A stretch of 64,000 bases of DNA from JADJSS01 sp046329815. GTDB taxonomy: Bacteria; Bacteroidota; Bacteroidia; Chitinophagales; JADIYW01. The DNA lies in the NCBI GenBank assembly GCA_046329815.1, contig JAXLTY010000002.1, positions 1 to 64,000 of the forward strand. Reading direction: 5' to 3'. The number at the start of each line of letters is the position of its first letter. Position 1 is the stretch's first letter. The notes under the pieces are model-generated. The model was not told the origin of the DNA. It did not search any database and worked only from the letters and a program-made list of their open reading frames with translations. This document shows, piece by piece, positions 1 through 7,316 of the stretch. Made by a program: the position numbers and the translations under genes.

Positions 1-1
1 C

Positions 2-346
2 GCTGACATTTCATCTGGTTTAAAAAATGATAAATTTTCAAAAAGATTATTTTACAATTTTTGGGATAAAATTCATATGAATTCATCAGTTGATGGAATT
101 TGTGTAGTAAGTTGCTACTTTAAAATTATTGAAGAAAATTATTTAGAAATGCATGTGCATTCTAGAGCAAATAATGCTTATTCGTTATTGCTCATTGATA
201 TGCAATTTATGATAGGGTTTCAAACTTATTTATCGAAAATAAATAACCTCAAAATTGGGAATTATTATCATTTCTTTGATTCAACACAATTTTTTAAAAA
301 AGATATTAGTAAAATAAATCAGCAATACACTTACTTGAACTCTTAA
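2..346 (+). CDS. Thymidylate synthase-like protein, C-terminal part (5' end outside window)
   Basis: The reading frame is open from the window edge and ends at 346, so the N-terminal part lies outside. The visible 114 residues contain VHSRANNAY followed about 35 residues later by GNYYHFFDSTQFFKKD, which resembles the substrate-binding R-S/A-N-D/N motif and the G-x-Y-x-H...D region of the thymidylate synthase / dCMP hydroxymethylase superfamily. Those enzymes methylate or hydroxymethylate deoxypyrimidine monophosphates. An internal ATG at 77 could be used but would remove upstream sequence that reads as coding. It is followed by more than 1 kb of non-coding repetitive DNA. The family call rests on short motifs only, and a divergent homologue with another function is possible. 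Confidence 0.5.
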   Translation, partial: ADISSGLKNDKFSKRLFYNFWDKIHMNSSVDGICVVSCYFKIIEENYLEMHVHSRANNAYSLLLIDMQFMIGFQTYLSKINNLKIGNYYHFFDSTQFFKKDISKINQQYTYLNS

Positions 347-419
347 TATTTATAATTTATTTACAACAAAGTAATCCTACTATAATATATGCCAATACAG
401 TATGCCTATCTAAAGCCAA

Positions 420-740
420 TACAAATACTGCATCCTGTGGTGTCGCAGCCCATTTTTATTGTCATGCTTTTTGTACCTACGCTATATGGCACATTTATTT
501 GTTATTGCAATGTTTGCAGTCTTTGCATCTTTGTATGCAATAAAAATAAATAAGCCATGCTATTCTACAAACAAAAAATCACGCCAATAAAAATGGTCTG
601 AAGCTACTTATACATAATGTGCTCTTATGTGTACGCTACGCACAGCCATGCCTACGCTCATTTACATGCTCGATAATGGCTGTCACATAAGCACACTATG
701 TTAAGTAGCCGCCACCACAGCATCATTTATAAAAATTATG
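420..740. repeat. Nested inverted repeats (fold-back region)
   Basis: Several inverted pairs are nested around one centre. CTGTGGTG at 435-442 pairs with CACCACAG at 713-720. A 29-nt arm at 603-631 pairs imperfectly with 684-709, and inside it ACAGCCAT (642-649) pairs with ATGGCTGT (676-683). A further pair, CCATTTTTATTG (450-461) with CAATAAAAATGG (585-596), lies between the outermost and inner arms. The single strand could fold into a long, branched structure. No coding sequence is seen within it. Confidence 0.6.
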
Positions 741-791
741 TAGTTTTTAAAAGTGTTTTTATAAATGCTGAAAGCCTACATTTTGGCGTGC

Positions 792-1271
792 CTTGCGGTC
801 GCTTCTTCCATTCCGCTGAAGCTACATTCCATCACCCACCTCAGCACCTAAAGCAAGAGTATTCCTTCATTCCATTTCACAAAAGCCATGCTATCGCTTT
901 TCGTGTATTGGCAGATGCATACCCACGCTTATTATTTTGTGTGAAAAATTTACAAAATAATGCCAAAGCTACAATGCATCTGCTCAATCCACTTCAAGCA
1001 CCAAAGTTATTTTGTTCATTCCATTCAGTCACACCCTTGCCCCATACTGCATAACCCAAACATTCTGCTAAAGGAAACCAAATATGCTTGCGGTCGCTTC
1101 TTCCATTTCGATGCATTCCGTTCCGGGCGGTCGCTACTTGCATCCGCTCTCGATCCCTCCACTCCATTGCATCTTCATTCCATCAGCCACCTCAGCTCGA
1201 AAAGCAAGAGTGCTTCGCACCCTTGCCCTTTACTGCAAATCCCAAGCATTCTACAAAATCAGCCTTCAATT
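792..1271. repeat. Degenerate direct duplication, two units
   Basis: A 21-bp block around GCGGTCGCTTCTTCC occurs at 792-812 and again at 1087-1107. In both copies it is followed by a CACCTCAGC...AAGCAAGAGT block (837-860 and 1188-1211) and then by a CACCCTTGCC...ACTGCA block (about 1029-1052 and 1218-1240). Spacing differs between the units, so this is an old, diverged duplication of about 200-290 bp. No function is recognised. Confidence 0.55.
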
Positions 1272-1472
1272 TTAAATTTTGAAAAATTGAACAACACACA
1301 TATACCCAAAAAATAAAAAAGAAAGCAAAGATAAGTGGCTCGCCATTGGGCTGCAAGGTTAAAATGTATTTTTGAAAAAAAATCTCCACCTCATTTACCC
1401 TTATCCAATAAACCTGCTGGTATCTATGAGGTAGTATTTTTTTCCAAAAAACCTTGGCATCCCAAGGCTTCA

Positions 1473-1513
1473 CCACTTAAAGTAGTGGCTTTCTTTTTTC
1501 TTTTTTTTTGCCG
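1473..1513 (+). terminator. Weak hairpin plus T-rich tract
   Basis: CCACT (1473-1477) and AGTGG (1484-1488) form a short stem followed on the plus strand by a strongly T-rich run to about 1513. A second small stem, CCTTGG/CCAAGG, lies just upstream at 1452-1467. It could end a transcript coming through the repeat region, but the stem is only 5 bp. Confidence 0.3.
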
Positions 1514-1588
1514 TTTTTTTTCTTGTTTTCTTTTGGGTTTATGGGTGATGCGCGAAGCGCAGCGAGCACTAAAATTAATACTCATACT

Positions 1589-2011
1589 ATGCGTACCGCT
1601 CAACTCAAAACATTTAACAAAAACTTCAACTACGAAGGTCATTTTTTCTTCATCCTGAATAAAGGAATGAACAGTGGAAAGCCTATGAAATCATCCTGCC
1701 CGAATTGTTTCGTATGTATTGCCGGAAGCGAAGAAGAGAAAGAGCAGCTTTACTGGCTTTGTTTTGCGCTCTGGTATTCAAAAGCCTTTCATTGCTACCT
1801 GAAAGGCTCTGTAATTCAATTTATCACAATAGATGATATAAAGGAGTGTCTTTCCAAATCCTTACTTAAATCCAATCAAAACAAAGCCGATTTTCAGGCT
1901 GCCATCCAACAGGCAAAAAAGTTCGAGGAATTAGAAAATCTATATGAAAACAATTTGCAGCTTATCAGACAAGCCAGGAGAGCCATATTTTATAAAAGGT
2001 CTTTTTTATAA
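1589..2011 (+). CDS. DUF6943-like protein of mobile-element type
   Basis: This encodes about 140 residues. The N-terminal segment contains GHFFFILNKGMNSGKPM followed by SCPNCFVC, the pattern I associate with DUF6943, a family of unknown function that occurs in Bacteroidota mobile elements. The two cysteines of CPNC and a third in FVC could bind metal, but this is inference. I chose the ATG at 1589, which gives MRTAQLKTF and places the conserved segment near the start. An ATG further upstream would add a low-complexity FFFLF leader that reads as translated T-rich DNA. The C-terminal half is helical and charged. It is transcribed toward the convergent minus-strand pair at 2207-3158. Confidence 0.55.
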   Translation: MRTAQLKTFNKNFNYEGHFFFILNKGMNSGKPMKSSCPNCFVCIAGSEEEKEQLYWLCFALWYSKAFHCYLKGSVIQFITIDDIKECLSKSLLKSNQNKADFQAAIQQAKKFEELENLYENNLQLIRQARRAIFYKRSFL

Positions 2012-2100
2012 GGGTAGGTAAGGCATATATAAACCGTATATAAGTCATACATATTTGCACCTAATACCGATTATATATATCAATATGACAGAAAATAAAA

Positions 2101-2125
2101 AATCCTGCACATTATATGCAGGATT
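2101..2125 (-). terminator. Rho-independent terminator of the 3158-2207 operon
   Basis: A 9-bp perfect stem, AATCCTGCA/TGCAGGATT, has a 7-nt loop. Read on the minus strand it is followed by TTTTATTTTC. It lies about 80 bp downstream of the small gene at 2207-2353, so it fits as that operon's end. Confidence 0.75.
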
Positions 2126-2206
2126 CAAAACCATACTTCACAAAACTAACTATGTACCCGTAGGGGATTCCAACCTTGACGCTTTGCACGTCTCTGGCTA
2201 CTTACT

Positions 2207-2353
2207 TTAGTCACCCATTTTTTCTTCCTTTAACTTCCTTCTACGTTCCTCTGCGAGCTTTCTGCGCTCTTCAAAGCTCATAGACCTTGCCCCGGTGGAT
2301 GGATTACGTCCATCCCGTTTGGCTCTTCGGAAAATTGCAGTTGAAACTCTCAT
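2207..2353 (-). CDS. Small basic protein (48 aa), coupled to the upstream gene
   Basis: The frame starts with an ATG at 2353 and ends at TAA 2207-2209. Only one base separates it from the stop of the 267-aa gene upstream, so translation is probably coupled. The product begins MRVSTAIFRRAKRDGRNP and continues as a strongly charged helix rich in Glu, Arg and Lys (SFEERRKLAEERRRKLKEEK), which could bind nucleic acid or form a coiled coil. Codon use looks like that of its neighbour. I recognise no family. The tight spacing, the shared terminator and the coding-like composition are the arguments that it is real. Confidence 0.6.
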   Translation of the reverse strand: MRVSTAIFRRAKRDGRNPSTGARSMSFEERRKLAEERRRKLKEEKMGD

Positions 2354-2354
2354 C

Positions 2355-3158
2355 TTAGTAAACGTTATCAATGACCAAACAGTTACCAGATGAAAACTTG
2401 TAATAGTTTCCGTTCACTTCCTGATAAAACTCGATTCCAATACAGTTTATGACGGAAATATCCGATGTCATCACTGTACCTGCTGGCAAGGATGCATCAA
2501 TTGTTTCACCCGCATAAGCTGCATTCAGTGGAGAGTATGCCCCATAAGCAGAAGCACTCAATTCGTTCAAATCTGGATTGGTTGGCTCATAAGTGCCCGT
2601 GGTATCATTGTAAGCAAAATCTGATACTACACCCACCGCATTGATAAAACGGAAATGTGTTGCTCCAATAGGTGCATTTAAGGAGTTTGTCGGGTTAACT
2701 GGCAAAATGGTCAATGTGCTTGTTAGCCTGTCCACAGAACTCGTAAGAGAGTAGGGAGCATAAACGATACTTGGAAAGGAAATGTTTTTATCAAATCCGA
2801 ATCCATACAAATAAGTTCGCTGTGTGCTGATTTCAACCTTACGTACACCTCTCGCTTCTGTACCATCTTCAAGGTTGATTTTCTTCATAATAGAAGTCAA
2901 ACGCCCTGTACATTGAGGGTCAGTCATGCCGTTAAGCACCTCTGACAATGCAACACGGACAGATTTCCCTGCTTTTGCGCAGCCACCGAACTCGTTCATG
3001 TTTTCACGGGTACGTTCAAACTCTTTGGCTGTTTTTACCTGTTCATCGGTAGGACCTCCAATCATCCCGGCAAAATAGCCTGATTGTCCTTTGATTTTAA
3101 AATGTCTTACGTCGCCGATTGTTCCAACGTACTTCATAATTCCTTTCTGGCGTGCCAT
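2355..3158 (-). CDS. Conserved Bacteroidota protein of unknown function (MARQKG... family)
   Basis: This is a 267-residue protein starting MARQKGIMKYVGTIGDVRHF. The start, followed by G-Y-x-A-x-x-x-G-G and an F-x-R-T-R-E-N-x-x-E-F-G segment around residue 50, matches a family I have seen often in Bacteroidota genomes without an assigned function. The N-terminal ~110 residues are the conserved part. The rest (about residues 110-267) is rich in Thr, Ser, Asn and aromatic residues and looks like beta structure. No signal peptide or membrane segment is visible. It forms a two-gene unit with the 48-aa gene directly behind it and lies between a DUF6943-like gene and a nuclease gene in a presumed integrated element. 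A structural or surface-associated role is possible but not supported by any motif. Confidence 0.6.
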   Translation of the reverse strand: MARQKGIMKYVGTIGDVRHFKIKGQSGYFAGMIGGPTDEQVKTAKEFERTRENMNEFGGCAKAGKSVRVALSEVLNGMTDPQCTGRLTSIMKKINLEDGTEARGVRKVEISTQRTYLYGFGFDKNISFPSIVYAPYSLTSSVDRLTSTLTILPVNPTNSLNAPIGATHFRFINAVGVVSDFAYNDTTGTYEPTNPDLNELSASAYGAYSPLNAAYAGETIDASLPAGTVMTSDISVINCIGIEFYQEVNGNYYKFSSGNCLVIDNVY

Positions 3159-3186
3159 AATTTTATAGATTTAAATGTTAAAAAAT

Positions 3187-3696
3187 TTATTTACAACTAT
3201 TACAGTATTTACTTCTGTCTTTTAATTTATATGATCTCCAAAAGGAAGGAGGACAAACGCCCGCCATTCCACACTTCCAAAGTCCTGTTTTTTCGTTTAT
3301 AGCTAAGACCATCATTGATTTTAATAATGAATCTTTGCTGTAAGTTTGATAATGCCAAGCCCATCCGTTACGAATCAGCGTACTGTCCAGTCGTTGATTA
3401 TTAATCCAAATATCAGCAAGAACTCTACCATACAAATCTTTCCCGGTGCTGTCATATGATACCATTTTACCTGATATTAATTTACTTGTGTACACGAATG
3501 ATAAATAACCATAAGGTTGTTTTAATTCAGGAGAATCAACATTTTTAAGACGTACAGTAAAATCTGTATTGCCTTTTCTCAAAACATAAGTATCTCCATC
3601 CTTTACACGAACAACTCTTGCACTATCATTAGCTGATAATTTCAGGAAGAATGCCAACGAAATAATGATCAATAATATCTTTATAACTCGAACCAT
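3187..3696 (-). CDS. Secreted thermonuclease (SNase-like) family protein
   Basis: This is a 169-residue protein with an N-terminal hydrophobic segment (VIKILLIIISLAFFLKL) that looks like a signal peptide or anchor. The staphylococcal nuclease domain follows, with VKDGDTYVL, VRLKNVDSPE (catalytic Arg and Glu region), a K-D-L-Y-G-R segment (second catalytic Arg) and a NGWAWHY motif. Enzymes of this family cut DNA and RNA in a calcium-dependent way outside the cytoplasm. I chose the ATG at 3696 because it sits directly before the hydrophobic segment; a longer frame to 3780 adds a cysteine-rich leader without family character. Such nucleases are common cargo of Bacteroidota mobile elements. A tail with three cysteines (YCNSCK and CGMAGVC) may form a disulphide. 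Confidence 0.8.
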   Translation of the reverse strand: MVRVIKILLIIISLAFFLKLSANDSARVVRVKDGDTYVLRKGNTDFTVRLKNVDSPELKQPYGYLSFVYTSKLISGKMVSYDSTGKDLYGRVLADIWINNQRLDSTLIRNGWAWHYQTYSKDSLLKSMMVLAINEKTGLWKCGMAGVCPPSFWRSYKLKDRSKYCNSCK

Positions 3697-3835
3697 GTAC
3701 CAAATATAAATACACTGGATATACTTGTAAAATAAGAGCTTCCGACATTTCCGTTTTTGCATAATTATGCCAACTAACACACTTTTACCTATGTAAAAAA
3801 TTAATTATCTTTACTCATAAATTGAATATTTGACA

Positions 3836-4024
3836 ATGAATAGACTGTGTATTTATCCGAAAGACATTCAGATAATCACAGGCAAAAGTGACAGATATGG
3901 CAGATACCTCATTAAGAAGATTAAAGAGTATTTCAAAAAGGAACAACACCAGGTTGTTACTATTGATGAATTTTGCCAGTATATGGGATTACAGTTTGAT
4001 GTTGTTTTCAAGCAATTAAACTAA
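3836..4024 (+). CDS. Small DNA-binding-like protein next to the attachment site (possible directionality factor)
   Basis: This is a 62-residue protein beginning MNRLCIYPKDIQIITGKSDRYGR. The D-I-Q-I-I-T-G-K-S segment followed by a K-K-I-K-E-Y-F-K-K helix looks like a short helix-turn-helix type fold seen in many small Bacteroidota proteins. I chose the ATG at 3836 over a TTG two codons earlier. The gene points toward the tRNA-Val attachment site and ends about 100 bp from the direct repeats at 4126-4147. Its size and position fit an excisionase or recombination directionality factor of the left-hand element, but no experiment-backed family match is claimed. Confidence 0.5.
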   Translation: MNRLCIYPKDIQIITGKSDRYGRYLIKKIKEYFKKEQHQVVTIDEFCQYMGLQFDVVFKQLN

Positions 4025-4125
4025 AATCTCAGTGCGCCTTTGCTAATGATAGGCAACCGGCAACCCTAAACCCATCTACTTATTTTCCTTTATTTGTTGT
4101 GGGTTTTCACTTACTTAACAGTCTT

Positions 4126-4147
4126 GAGGTCACATCTGAGGTCACAT
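4126..4147. repeat. Direct-repeat pair at the end of the left-hand element (GAGGTCACA x2)
   Basis: GAGGTCACAT occurs twice with a 12-bp period (4126-4135 and 4138-4147). The pair ends 47 bp before the tRNA-derived core at 4195. The second element has a different repeated octamer at almost exactly the same distance from its core (40035-40053), so I read both as integrase or excisionase arm-type binding sites. Confidence 0.5.
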
Positions 4148-4156
4148 TAATAAAAA

Positions 4157-4183
4157 AAGGTTTCAGTAGTGAACTGAAACCTT
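4157..4183 (-). terminator. Terminator hairpin facing away from the tRNA fragment
   Basis: An 11-bp stem (AAGGTTTCAGT/ACTGAAACCTT) with a 5-nt loop is followed on the minus strand by TTTTTTT. It lies where a terminator for a minus-strand tRNA-Val ending at 4196 would be expected. An equivalent hairpin sits behind the intact tRNA at 40064-40091. Confidence 0.7.
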
Positions 4184-4194
4184 AGTGTTTATTG

Positions 4195-4240
4195 GTGGGC
4201 GCACACGGGTTCGAACCGCGGACCCCCTGCTTGTAAGGCA
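4195..4240 (-). other. Attachment-site copy: 3' part of tRNA-Val (46 bp)
   Basis: These 46 bp are identical to 40101-40146 and comprise the acceptor 3' strand, T arm, variable loop and anticodon loop side of tRNA-Val(TAC), but not the 5' half. This is the footprint left when an element integrates into the 3' end of a tRNA gene. It separates the left-hand sequence from the 36-kb element on the right. Confidence 0.9.
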
Positions 4241-4343
4241 AAAAAATACGCCGATTTTATAGCGAATAAAAAGTATAATTTACTAATAATCAACATAATT
4301 GGTTTAATTTGGTTTCATATGATTTTATGTGAAATTGTAATTT

Positions 4344-4362
4344 ACATGCGAAATACATGCGA
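4344..4362. repeat. Direct-repeat pair ACATGCGA x2, left end of the element
   Basis: ACATGCGA occurs at 4344-4351 and 4355-4362, an 11-bp period. The same octamer pair with the same period is found near the other end (40035-40053). The left pair starts 104 bp inside the core. A repeated octamer at both termini spaced by one helical turn fits arm-type recombinase or excisionase sites. Confidence 0.55.
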
Positions 4363-4521
4363 AAGAATAAAGTGAGGTTAATAAAAATAAGTTATAATAC
4401 AAAGTCTAGGGATTGAACAAATTAATGAAAAATAGTGCCCAAGAACAAATTCTTTACTTTTTTTATCTCAATAGTAAGATATACTAAAGGTGCGTTTATT
4501 ATTATAATCATTTAAAAATTT

Positions 4522-4905
4522 ATGCAAAAATATATAATGTTCGTTGGACTTTTAGTAATTGGAATTTTAATAGGATGGCTCATTTGGGGTAATCATGTTG
4601 CAAAAGAAGCACCAACTATGCATCAAATGAGCAATGGTCAAATAATGGGTGATGCCAAAGATGCCAATACTCAAACAATAATGGGAAATATGACAACTGG
4701 GCTACAAGATAAAAAAGGAGATGAATTTGATAAAGAATTTCTATCAGAAATGATTATTCACCATGAGGGTGCAGTAGATATGGCAAAACTTGTACTTGCT
4801 AACTCAAAACGACCTGAACTAATACAATTGGCTAATGCCATTATATTAGCCCAAACCAAAGAAATTGATATGATGAAATTATGGCAATCCAGTTGGTTTA
4901 AGTAA
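4522..4905 (+). CDS. DUF305 protein, copper-block associated
   Basis: This is a 127-residue protein with an N-terminal membrane segment (IMFVGLLVIGILIGWLIWG) and a DUF305 domain at about residues 70-127. The domain is marked by the F-L-S-E-M-I-I-H-H-E-G-A-V-D-M-A segment and a second M-x-x-x-Q-T-K-E-I-D-M-M helix, which places His and Met residues in positions able to bind copper. DUF305 proteins are often found with periplasmic copper handling genes. Here the gene converges on the multicopper oxidase gene and shares a bidirectional terminator with it. The linker (about residues 30-65) is rich in Met and Asn. A periplasmic, membrane-anchored metal-binding role is inferred. The usual repeat of two DUF305 halves is not present. 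Confidence 0.75.
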   Translation: MQKYIMFVGLLVIGILIGWLIWGNHVAKEAPTMHQMSNGQIMGDAKDANTQTIMGNMTTGLQDKKGDEFDKEFLSEMIIHHEGAVDMAKLVLANSKRPELIQLANAIILAQTKEIDMMKLWQSSWFK

Positions 4906-4944
4906 TCAAAAAACACTTCGATCTGAAGTGCTTTTTGATTACTT
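4900..4944. terminator. Bidirectional terminator between DUF305 and multicopper oxidase genes
   Basis: A long, almost perfect inverted repeat runs AAGTAATCAAAAA...CACTTC then GAAGTG...TTTTTGATTACTT with a short GATCT loop. A-rich and T-rich arms give a U-tract in both directions. The DUF305 stop codon lies inside the left arm. Confidence 0.85.
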
Positions 4945-4954
4945 AAAATTTATA

Positions 4955-7312
4955 TCAATAGTTTACAGTCAGCCCTGCGCCGAAACCCATATCACTATCA
5001 TAGTGAATTTTTGCACCTAAGTTTTTATTGATAATGTATTTTAATCCTACCATGTATTCAGCATCCGTATTAACCATAAAATCCATTCTTAAACGTTTGG
5101 TTAAAGGTATATCGGTTCTCATTAGTTGTATTCGTACATAACCATTGTGATATACTTCAGCTTGTAATTTAATTAACAACGGCATGGTATATTCCAAACC
5201 AACGGAAGCTAAAATCCTATGGTCTTTTGAGTTCTTTTGTTGAAAAAGATTCTTTTCAACCTCTGCCATGCCTAACATTCTATATCTATAATCAAATCCG
5301 ACAAACAGTTGTAGGAATTGCATTTTATCTACATACCTACCTATGTGCGTTTCGGTTTCAAAGCCGTGCATTTTGCTATAACCTAATCGCCATTCTGTTC
5401 CAATACTCCAACGTTTGTTTTGCAACATCATTTCACCATCATTACCATTACTTGCAAAATCATTCTCAAACATGAAATGGAATTTTCTGTCATCGGCGAA
5501 TAATTTTCGTTTTGCTAATTTCGGATTTGGAATTAATGGATTTGGTGCTTGATTTTCATAGGTAAAAACTCTACCCATTCCACTCATCATGTGATATAAA
5601 ATATGGCAATGAAAAAACCAATCGCCTTCAACATTAGCATTAAATTCTAAGGTGTCTGTTTCCATTGGCATGATGTCAATAATGTTTTTTAATGGTGCGT
5701 ATTCTCCTTGTCCGTTTAATACTCTAAAATCGTGACCGTGTAAATGCATCGGATGCCGCATCATAGAAGCATTAGTAAGTATCATCCTTATATTTTCACC
5801 TTTCTTTATTAAGATTTTATCTGATTCAGAAACTACTTTATTATTTAAACTCCATAAATAACGATTCATATTTCCAGTTAAAGTGAATTTTAATTCTTTT
5901 ACTGGTGCATCTATTGGCAAGGTTGTTTTTATGGGTGATTTCAGCATCGCATAATTTAATGTAACTATATCAGATAATGCATTGCCATTATATCTGTTTG
6001 CATCTTCACTTTCCATGTCTTGCATTGTATTAGCATCATTTAGGTTCATCTTTTTTTCTAACACCTTGTCTTTTCTGTTTTTTGCATTGCCAGTTATTTC
6101 AGGGTACATCACAACATTCATATCCATCTGATTCAAACTCATTTTCATACCCATATCATTTAATTTACCGCTCATCTTCATCATGTCATTCATCATTTTC
6201 ATACCTTCAAAATATTTGAGTTTCGGCAATGAATTATCTAACTGCTTAATACCATTACCGATGAAAATAGATGTTGACTTTGTTCTGTCTTCAGGTGTCG
6301 CTAAAAACTCATAAGAAATACTATCATTAGGAATCGTTACAATAACATCATAAGTTTCAGAAACTGCAATAATTAGTCTATCAACTTCTACAGGCTCTAC
6401 ATCATTGCCATCATTGGCAACAACGGTAATTTTTCCACCTGCATAGGTTAACCAAAAATAAGAAGAAGCACCACCGTTAGAAATGCGCAAACGTACTTTG
6501 TCACCACCTTTAAATTGAGTTAACTGACTTTCATTTTTTCCATTGATTAAAAATTTATCGTAGTAAACATCACTTACATCCATTGCTAATTGCCGTTTCC
6601 ATTCGTTTTTTATTTTAGTTTTAAATTGACCTGCTTTTATTGCTTCTAAATAGCTTTGTGTAGTGCCTTTTTTAATAGCAAACCAATCGGATGCATTGTG
6701 TAACATACGGTGTACGTTATCAGGTTTATAATTAGTCCACTCACTTAATACAATTGGAACAGTTGGCAAATCATCTATACCTTTTCTAAATGTTGGGTCT
6801 TCTGCTCTTTTATTCATAACAAAACTTCCGTACATACCAATTTGTTCCTGCAAACCACTATGGCTGTGATACCAATGTGTACCATTCTGAATGATTGGAA
6901 ACCGATAAATATGAGTAGTGCCTGATTTAATAGGCATTTGAGTTAAATTCGGTACTCCATCCTCTTTGTTTGGCAAAAACAAACCATGCCAATGTAATGA
7001 TGTTGATTCATCTAATTCATTGTGTACATAAATTTCTGCGGTATCACCTTCCGTAAAAGTAAGCGTAGGCATTGGTATTTGACCATTAACAGCAATTGCA
7101 TGTTTTGATTTGCCAGCATAATTTACGATAGTATCTCTAACGTATAAATCGTAATGAACTACTTTTTGCGCCAATAAATTTTGAGTAATAGTTATTGATA
7201 AAAAGAATAAAACTGTTTTACAGCATTCTTTTTCACGAATAAATATTGCCTTGAAAATCTTCTTTAAAAGATACAATATCCATTTTGATATTTTGATTAT
7301 ATTCTCTTTCAT
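4955..7312 (-). CDS. CopA-type multicopper oxidase fused to a CopB-like outer-membrane domain
   Basis: This is a 785-residue protein. After a hydrophobic export segment (residues 32-48) come three cupredoxin domains. Copper ligands are visible in HWHG (107-110), HWYHSH (146-151), HPMHLHG (520-526) and HCHILYH (568-574), which together form the type 1 and trinuclear sites. A methionine-rich insert at about 371-402 is typical of copper-resistance oxidases that oxidise Cu(I). From about residue 605 a further 180 residues (KFHFMFENDFASNGNDG to a final GAGLTVNY) look like a CopB beta-barrel sequence with alternating aromatic strands, ending in an aromatic C-terminal residue. CopB is normally a separate gene. 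It is four bases downstream of the copper ATPase gene and co-directional, so they are probably one operon. Confidence 0.85.
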   Translation of the reverse strand: MKENIIKISKWILYLLKKIFKAIFIREKECCKTVLFFLSITITQNLLAQKVVHYDLYVRDTIVNYAGKSKHAIAVNGQIPMPTLTFTEGDTAEIYVHNELDESTSLHWHGLFLPNKEDGVPNLTQMPIKSGTTHIYRFPIIQNGTHWYHSHSGLQEQIGMYGSFVMNKRAEDPTFRKGIDDLPTVPIVLSEWTNYKPDNVHRMLHNASDWFAIKKGTTQSYLEAIKAGQFKTKIKNEWKRQLAMDVSDVYYDKFLINGKNESQLTQFKGGDKVRLRISNGGASSYFWLTYAGGKITVVANDGNDVEPVEVDRLIIAVSETYDVIVTIPNDSISYEFLATPEDRTKSTSIFIGNGIKQLDNSLPKLKYFEGMKMMNDMMKMSGKLNDMGMKMSLNQMDMNVVMYPEITGNAKNRKDKVLEKKMNLNDANTMQDMESEDANRYNGNALSDIVTLNYAMLKSPIKTTLPIDAPVKELKFTLTGNMNRYLWSLNNKVVSESDKILIKKGENIRMILTNASMMRHPMHLHGHDFRVLNGQGEYAPLKNIIDIMPMETDTLEFNANVEGDWFFHCHILYHMMSGMGRVFTYENQAPNPLIPNPKLAKRKLFADDRKFHFMFENDFASNGNDGEMMLQNKRWSIGTEWRLGYSKMHGFETETHIGRYVDKMQFLQLFVGFDYRYRMLGMAEVEKNLFQQKNSKDHRILASVGLEYTMPLLIKLQAEVYHNGYVRIQLMRTDIPLTKRLRMDFMVNTDAEYMVGLKYIINKNLGAKIHYDSDMGFGAGLTVNY

Positions 7313-7316
7313 TCCA

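Larger units (their letters stand above)
347..1588. other. 1.2-kb non-coding, repeat-rich stretch
   Basis: I see no convincing gene here. The frames that stay open are biased toward Pro, His, Ser and Cys and have no recognisable domain. The stretch contains nested inverted repeats (420-740), a degenerate duplication (792-1271) and a T-rich tract with weak hairpins just before the next gene (1452-1513). It looks like decayed or mobile-element-derived spacer DNA. Confidence 0.55.

Noticed and set aside
698..1316. Overlapping open frames of 60-120 codons in the repeat-rich stretch
   Set aside because: They overlap each other in several frames, have odd His/Pro/Ser/Cys composition, no domain and lie over degenerate repeats; they look like chance frames.
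2130..2205. tRNA-like 3' fragment on the minus strand (GGTTGGAATCCCCTACGGG)
   Set aside because: The T-arm word is imperfect, no acceptor stem or anticodon arm pairs properly, and no matching tRNA copy is in the window.
4241..4521. CRISPR-like short repeats at the element end
   Set aside because: Only two copies of an octamer 11 bp apart with no spacers; they fit recombinase arm sites, not an array. No cas gene is present anywhere in the window.
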